28,238 nucleotides of DNA from the NCBI GenBank assembly GCA_002337005.1, contig DDFD01000096.1, forward strand, positions 1 to 28,238. The letters are read 5' to 3'. Source of the stretch: Flavobacteriales bacterium UBA1937. GTDB lineage: Bacteria > Bacteroidota > Bacteroidia > Flavobacteriales > Weeksellaceae. A program made the translations under genes and the position numbers. Under the pieces are notes generated by a model, which saw nothing but the letters and a program-made list of their open reading frames with translations, searched no databases and was not told where the DNA came from. This document shows positions 24,590 to 28,238 of the stretch, in pieces; the stretch's first letter is position 1, and each line of letters starts with the position of its first letter.

Positions 24590-24948
24590 TGGAAGATTTG
24601 ATTAAAGAAATTAAAAAGAAAAGCCCAACTTTAAAATTGCTTCAAAAATATTTTTTGAATAAGTATTTTATTACCGTATTTTTATTTTTAATCTGGATGA
24701 TTTTCTTTGATCAAACGTCTTGGTTAGTTGTAAAAGAACTCAATAAAGATATTGCAAATTACGAACAAGAATTAGCCTATTATAAATCTGAATATCATAA
24801 GAATGATGCTTTTTACAAAAAACTGATGAACAATAAAGCTGAAAGAGAAAAATTTGCCAGAGAAAATTATTTTATGAAAAAGAAAAATGAAGAAATCTTC
24901 ATTGTAGTGGTAGATAGCTCGGCAATTAAAAAGCCTGTAGAAAAATAA
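24589..24948 (+). CDS. Septum formation initiator family protein (FtsB/DivIC)
   Basis: A small bitopic division protein of 119 residues. A short cytoplasmic part precedes one membrane helix at about residues 24-43 (YFITVFLFLIWMIFF), then a coiled coil (about 50-80) and the conserved tail KAEREKFARENYFMKKKNEEIFIVV, a pattern typical of FtsB/DivIC. It would join FtsQ- and FtsL-type partners at the septum. It is coupled to udk by a one-base overlap. Whether it is the FtsB or DivIC orthologue is a matter of naming only. Confidence 0.9.
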   Translation: MEDLIKEIKKKSPTLKLLQKYFLNKYFITVFLFLIWMIFFDQTSWLVVKELNKDIANYEQELAYYKSEYHKNDAFYKKLMNNKAEREKFARENYFMKKKNEEIFIVVVDSSAIKKPVEK

Positions 24949-24982
24949 TTATAAATATACCAAATCATAAAATACCCTAAAA

Positions 24983-26140
24983 ATGTTCGCTACTGTAACC
25001 CTTCAAGATTGGGAAAATCTAGTAAAAAAACAGTTGAAAACTGATGATATTTACGCAATTCTTTCTAAAGAAAATTTAGAAGGAATTCCTGTAAAACCTT
25101 ATTATGATAAATCGCCCAAAAGTTTAAAAAATCTACCAAAAGTAGAAGAATCTACGCATTTGGTTGCTAAACATCAGGAAGGATTAGAAGAAGATGCTTA
25201 TGCTTTTTTACTTGATAACAACGCGGAAACGCTTTCTGATAAAACGATTTTTGTAGCCAACAAAGATTTAGCAGGACACATTAGATTGTCTGAAGAAAAT
25301 AGATATTTTTCTTTGATTGATGTTTTTGTGAATAACGAAATCAACAAACAATTAGCTGAAGAATTACTTTCTAAAAATTTTGAAAAAAATATCTGTGTCG
25401 ACGTAAGTTTATATCAAAATGCAGGAGCTTCTATCACGCAACAATTGGCTTTTGCATTAGGAAAAGCTAAAGACTTAGCAGAAGTTTTCGGAGCAGAAAT
25501 TTTAGATAAATTGATATTTAAATTTGCAGTTGGCGCAAATTATTTCTTTGAAATAGGAAAAATTAGAGCGTTTAAACTACTTTTTAATCAACTTGCAAAA
25601 GAATTTAATTTAGATTTAATTCCATATATTTTTGCAGAAACTTCTCTAAGAAACAAAGCGAAAAACGACGAAGAAAATAACCTTATTCGTTCTACATTAG
25701 AAATTGCAGCAGCGATGATTGCGGGCTCTGATGCCTTTTTCGCCAATGATTTTAAAGTTCAACATTCAACGGAACTTTCAGAAGAAATTTCTTTTAAACA
25801 ACAAGTTGTTTTAGCTTACGAAAGTATTATTAATGTTTTTGAAGACGCTGCCAACGGAAGTTATTACGTAGAAGAAGTTACACAGCAATTTGCAGAAAAC
25901 GCTTGGAAATTGTTTGTAGAACTCGATAATTCAGGAAGTTTTTCAGAAAATTTAAAATCTGGTAAAATTGCAGAATTAATTTATAACCAAGCCATTGCAG
26001 AACAAAATTGGGTAGAAGAAGGCAAAATAAAACTCATCGGTGTAAATCTTTATCCGAAATTAGAAAAAACAAAATCTGTAGAACAACTTTATAATTCTCA
26101 GGAAATAAAACCAGTAAGATGGGCTGAAATGTTTGAATGA
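24983..26140 (+). CDS. mutA: Methylmalonyl-CoA mutase small (beta) subunit
   Basis: A 385-residue homologue of the barrel domain of methylmalonyl-CoA mutase, the non-catalytic small subunit. Recognisable parts are WENLVKKQLKTDDIY near the start, the barrel segments YQNAGASITQQLAFALGKAKDL, KFAVGANYFFEIGKIRAFKLLF and the later AGSDAFFAND. There is no B12-binding domain with DxHxxG, as expected for the small subunit. The large subunit gene, which often follows, is not next to it: a GxxExxY cassette and an unrelated methyltransferase come instead. It is 34 bases after the divIC-like gene and probably in the same operon. Confidence 0.9.
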   Translation: MFATVTLQDWENLVKKQLKTDDIYAILSKENLEGIPVKPYYDKSPKSLKNLPKVEESTHLVAKHQEGLEEDAYAFLLDNNAETLSDKTIFVANKDLAGHIRLSEENRYFSLIDVFVNNEINKQLAEELLSKNFEKNICVDVSLYQNAGASITQQLAFALGKAKDLAEVFGAEILDKLIFKFAVGANYFFEIGKIRAFKLLFNQLAKEFNLDLIPYIFAETSLRNKAKNDEENNLIRSTLEIAAAMIAGSDAFFANDFKVQHSTELSEEISFKQQVVLAYESIINVFEDAANGSYYVEEVTQQFAENAWKLFVELDNSGSFSENLKSGKIAELIYNQAIAEQNWVEEGKIKLIGVNLYPKLEKTKSVEQLYNSQEIKPVRWAEMFE

Positions 26141-26683
26141 TGCCACGAATGCACTAATTTTCTTCTCAAATTTTAATAATTTTATCACACTAATGCTGAA
26201 TTTTACAATCTATGGGAATAATCTATAAAGAAGAATCTTATAAAATCGTTGGAATTTGTATGGAAGTTCACAATAATTTAGGGGCTGGTTTTTCTGAAAT
26301 TGTATATAAAGATGCTTTAGAATTAGAGTTTAAGAATGCAAAAATTGATTATTATAGAGAAAGAGAATATGCCGTTAATTATAAAGGTATAATTCTTCCA
26401 CATAAATTTTATGCAGATTTTGTAATATTTGATAAAATTATTCTTGAAGTAAAAGGAAAAAATAAAATTGCTGATGAAGATATAGCACAATGCATTAATT
26501 ATTTAAAAGTATCTGAAAATAAACTTGCAATTCTTGTAAATTTTGGTGAGTCAAAATTAAACTACAAAAGAATAATCTTGTGATTATTAACCACGAATGC
26601 ACAAATGAAATTCAAAAAAATATTCGTGCATTCGTGGCATTAAAAACACTATAAAATAAAAAATATTCGCGCATTCGTGGCAT
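26141..26683 (+). mobile_element. Cassette with 14-bp inverted ends and extra repeats carrying GxxExxY gene
   Basis: TGCCACGAATGCAC at 26141-26154, directly after the mutA stop, is exactly inverted as GTGCATTCGTGGCA at 26627-26640. The internal copy CCACGAATGCAC at 26591-26602 pairs with the same right end as a 12-bp hairpin. Tandem right-end copies follow: ATTCGTGCATTCGTGGCAT at 26622-26640 and a variant (CGCGC) at 26665-26683. A further copy lies at 26722-26739 inside the next gene. One GxxExxY gene (26212-26583) is enclosed. No transposase. Confidence 0.68.
26212..26583 (+). CDS. GxxExxY protein, PD-(D/E)XK nuclease-like (second copy)
   Basis: A 123-residue GxxExxY family protein (motif GFSEIVY at about residues 25-31). 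The nuclease-fold residues are kept: Glu in the motif, Asp in YADFVIF and the E-x-K pair in ILEVKGKNK, followed by AQCINYLKVSENKLAILVNFG. It differs clearly from the copy at 20979-21356 and is flanked by an unrelated repeat family (TTCGTGCATTCGTGGC), so the two were not produced by a recent local duplication. Function is not established. It lies in the orientation of the host operon. Confidence 0.88.
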   Translation: MGIIYKEESYKIVGICMEVHNNLGAGFSEIVYKDALELEFKNAKIDYYREREYAVNYKGIILPHKFYADFVIFDKIILEVKGKNKIADEDIAQCINYLKVSENKLAILVNFGESKLNYKRIIL

Positions 26684-26697
26684 TTAAAAAATAAATT

Positions 26698-27846
26698 TTG
26701 GATCAAGAAAAATTAAGTAAAATTCGTGCATTCGTGGCAGAAAACAAAGAAACAGATTTGCATTCTTTGTTATTGAAAAAATCGCCGTTTCCTGAGGTTT
26801 CTATGCAAAAAATTGTGCAACAAATTAAAGGCAGGAAAGTTGCAGAGAAAAAGTTTCCTTTTTTGAATAATGATGACGTTGTTTTTCCTCCAAATCTTAA
26901 TTTAGAACAAGCTTCTTCACAAGATACTGCCGAATATAAAGCTCAGTTTTTTAGAGGAAAGAAGTTTATCGATTTAACGTGTGGTTTCGGAATTGACGCG
27001 TATTTTCTTTCTCAAAATTTTGAAGAAATTACTTTGATAGAGCAGAATGAAGAACTTTTGGAAGTTGTAAAACACAATTGGGAAGTTCTCGGTAGAAAAG
27101 CGAACTTCATCAACCAAAAACTTGAAGATTTTTTAGAAAACAATCAAGAAAAATTTGATTTAATTTATCTAGACCCTGCAAGAAGAGATAACCACAACAG
27201 AAAAGTATTTTTGTTGGAAGATTTATCTCCAAATATTGTGGAAATTCAAGAAAAATTGAGTGAAATTTCTGAAGAAATTTTAATAAAACTTTCGCCATTG
27301 ATTGATTTGCAACATTTGGTTTCATCGCTTCAAAACATAACTAAAATCTGGATTATTGCCGTAAAAAATGAAGTGAAAGAAATACTTGTTTATCTTAAAA
27401 AATCAGATTCAAAAATAGAAATTTCTTGTGTAAATCTTCAATCAAATGAATCTGAATTTAACTTTAGATTGAATGAAGAAAATAATTTTCAATCAACACT
27501 TTCAGTTCCAGAAAAGTTTATTTATATTCCGAATAATGCGGTGTTGAAATCTGGCGCTTTTAATTTGATTTCTGAGAGATTTCAACTCAAAAAATTACAT
27601 TCAAATTCTCATATTTATACTTCGGAAAAAGTGATAGAGAATTTTCCAGGAAGAATTTTTGAGGCAGAAGAATTGAACCCTAAAGAAATAAAAAAGGGAG
27701 AAAAATTTAATATTATTACCAAAAATTATCCTTTAAAACCAGAAGATATCAAAAAGAAATACAAGATAAAAGATGGAGGAGAAGACTATCTTATTTTCTC
27801 ACAATCTAGCCATAACAAACACATTTTGAAAGCTAAATTGCTATAG
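26698..27846 (+). CDS. Class I SAM methyltransferase with THUMP-like domain
   Basis: A 382-residue protein of a Bacteroidota family annotated as THUMP-like methyltransferases, probably acting on RNA. It has an N-terminal segment (LLLKKSPFPEVSMQKIVQQIKGR), a Rossmann fold with motif I FIDLTCGFGIDAYFLS at about residues 91-106, the acidic LIEQNEEL, motif IV YLDPARRD, and a C-terminal THUMP-like part (NYPLKPEDIKKKYKIKDGG). It starts at TTG 26698, since no ATG precedes the conserved part. Residues 9-14 (IRAFVA) are encoded by an exact copy of the intergenic repeat of the adjacent cassette. Confidence 0.88.
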   Translation: MDQEKLSKIRAFVAENKETDLHSLLLKKSPFPEVSMQKIVQQIKGRKVAEKKFPFLNNDDVVFPPNLNLEQASSQDTAEYKAQFFRGKKFIDLTCGFGIDAYFLSQNFEEITLIEQNEELLEVVKHNWEVLGRKANFINQKLEDFLENNQEKFDLIYLDPARRDNHNRKVFLLEDLSPNIVEIQEKLSEISEEILIKLSPLIDLQHLVSSLQNITKIWIIAVKNEVKEILVYLKKSDSKIEISCVNLQSNESEFNFRLNEENNFQSTLSVPEKFIYIPNNAVLKSGAFNLISERFQLKKLHSNSHIYTSEKVIENFPGRIFEAEELNPKEIKKGEKFNIITKNYPLKPEDIKKKYKIKDGGEDYLIFSQSSHNKHILKAKLL

Positions 27847-27889
27847 TTGATTAGAAATGAGATATTTTGATAAAAAATTCTAAAAAACC

Positions 27890-27920
27890 TTGTTGTAATT
27901 TGTAATATTTCCTATTTTTG
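27890..27920 (+). promoter_or_regulatory. Bacteroidota-type promoter for the small lipoprotein
   Basis: TTG at 27890-27892 (or 27893-27895) is followed after 20 (or 17) bases by TATTTTTG at 27913-27920, matching TTG-N17-20-TAnnTTTG fully. The expected start of transcription leaves a leader of about 25 bases before the ATG at 27951. Best promoter match in the window. Confidence 0.7.
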
Positions 27921-27950
27921 GAAAAATTTTAAAAACGAAAAAAATTAGAT

Positions 27951-28169
27951 ATGAAAAAATTAGTTTTTGCTATCGCTACAGTTTCATTATTAGTTTCTTG
28001 TGGTCTTCCGGAAGGTGGTAACAAAGGTGTTGTAAAACAAACAGAAGATGTGGTAAGATATGATGACGTAAATGCTGAAGCGCCAACTTATAAAGAAAAA
28101 ACTGATTCTGCATCTGTAAAAACTGCTGCACCTGTAGAAGTTAAAAAAGATAGTACAGCCCATAAATAA
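27951..28169 (+). CDS. Small lipoprotein, unknown function
   Basis: A 72-residue protein with a lipoprotein signal: MKKLVFAIATVSLLVSC, with Cys17 as the lipidated residue, then GLPEGGNKG. The mature part of about 55 residues is hydrophilic, rich in Lys, Thr, Val and Asp, and likely disordered, ending DSTAHK. It has its own promoter upstream and a strong terminator 20 bases downstream, so it is a monocistronic, probably well expressed gene. I do not recognise a family. Confidence 0.8.
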   Translation: MKKLVFAIATVSLLVSCGLPEGGNKGVVKQTEDVVRYDDVNAEAPTYKEKTDSASVKTAAPVEVKKDSTAHK

Positions 28170-28190
28170 AAAAATCAACCAAATAATATG

Positions 28191-28218
28191 AATGTCTTGC
28201 AACTGCGAGACATTTTTT
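28191..28218 (+). terminator. Rho-independent terminator after small lipoprotein
   Basis: AATGTCTTGC (28191-28200) and GCGAGACATT (28205-28214) form a 10-bp stem with one G-U pair and loop AACT, followed by a T run. A textbook intrinsic terminator. Confidence 0.88.
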
Positions 28219-28238
28219 ATATTTACTAAAAATTAAAG

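Overview
The window looks like chromosomal DNA of a flavobacterium, most likely from the Weeksellaceae (Chryseobacterium/Cloacibacterium side). The evidence is low GC (roughly one third), several upstream sites of the Bacteroidota form TTG-N17-21-TAnnTTTG, A-rich leaders in place of Shine-Dalgarno sites, Flavobacteriia-type neighbours (ftsX with a DUF3098 gene; udk with a divIC-like gene and a methylmalonyl-CoA mutase small subunit), and a TonB-dependent receptor. The placement is an inference from gene content only. I saw no rRNA, tRNA or CRISPR.

Layout. (1) 112-4143, plus strand: ftsX, a DUF3098 protein, a strong hairpin terminator, uppP, a very AT-rich membrane orphan, truB and rluF. (2) 4140-6941, minus strand: a small secreted protein, an HD-domain alarmone-type hydrolase and a membrane M48 peptidase, packed as one operon that shares a TTAA stop with rluF. 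(3) 6942-8196: 1.25 kb without a gene. It holds at least eight degenerate copies of a GAC-N5-9-GTC core spaced 72-75 bp (once 63 bp), several inverted repeats and a possible minus-strand promoter. (4) 8197-11293: aldB and its DUF779 partner on the minus strand, divergent from an AraC-type regulator, with direct repeats 21 bp apart between them. (5) 11342-13307: a TonB-dependent receptor broken by a one-base frameshift in a homopolymer. (6) 13407-19709, minus strand: a fatty-acid beta-oxidation operon marR-fadN-fadA-fadE in the Bacillus fadNAE order, with twin operator palindromes before marR and a good terminator after fadE. (7) 19872-23142, minus strand: a TlpA-like lipoprotein, a FecCD-type permease and its ABC ATPase. 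(8) 23270-28169, plus strand: a SanA/DUF218 protein, udk, a divIC-like gene, mutA, a THUMP-like methyltransferase and a small lipoprotein.

The most striking theme is three short single-gene cassettes inserted between genes of otherwise tight operons. Each is bounded by its own family of short inverted repeats, has no transposase, and is oriented with the host operon: a four-helix-bundle gene (16397-16843, TGTACAATGTA repeats) between fadN and fadA; a GxxExxY gene (20807-21450, perfect 15-bp inverted repeats) between the ABC permease and ATPase; and a second GxxExxY gene (26141-26683, 14-bp inverted repeats) after mutA. In the third case a further copy of the repeat lies inside the coding start of the next gene. 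Both GxxExxY proteins keep residues expected of a PD-(D/E)XK nuclease fold, so a nuclease-plus-cognate-repeat mobile unit is a reasonable hypothesis. A gene-less repeat of similar style lies at 22495-22568. The second theme is the helically spaced repeat array at 7236-7790, whose function I cannot assign.
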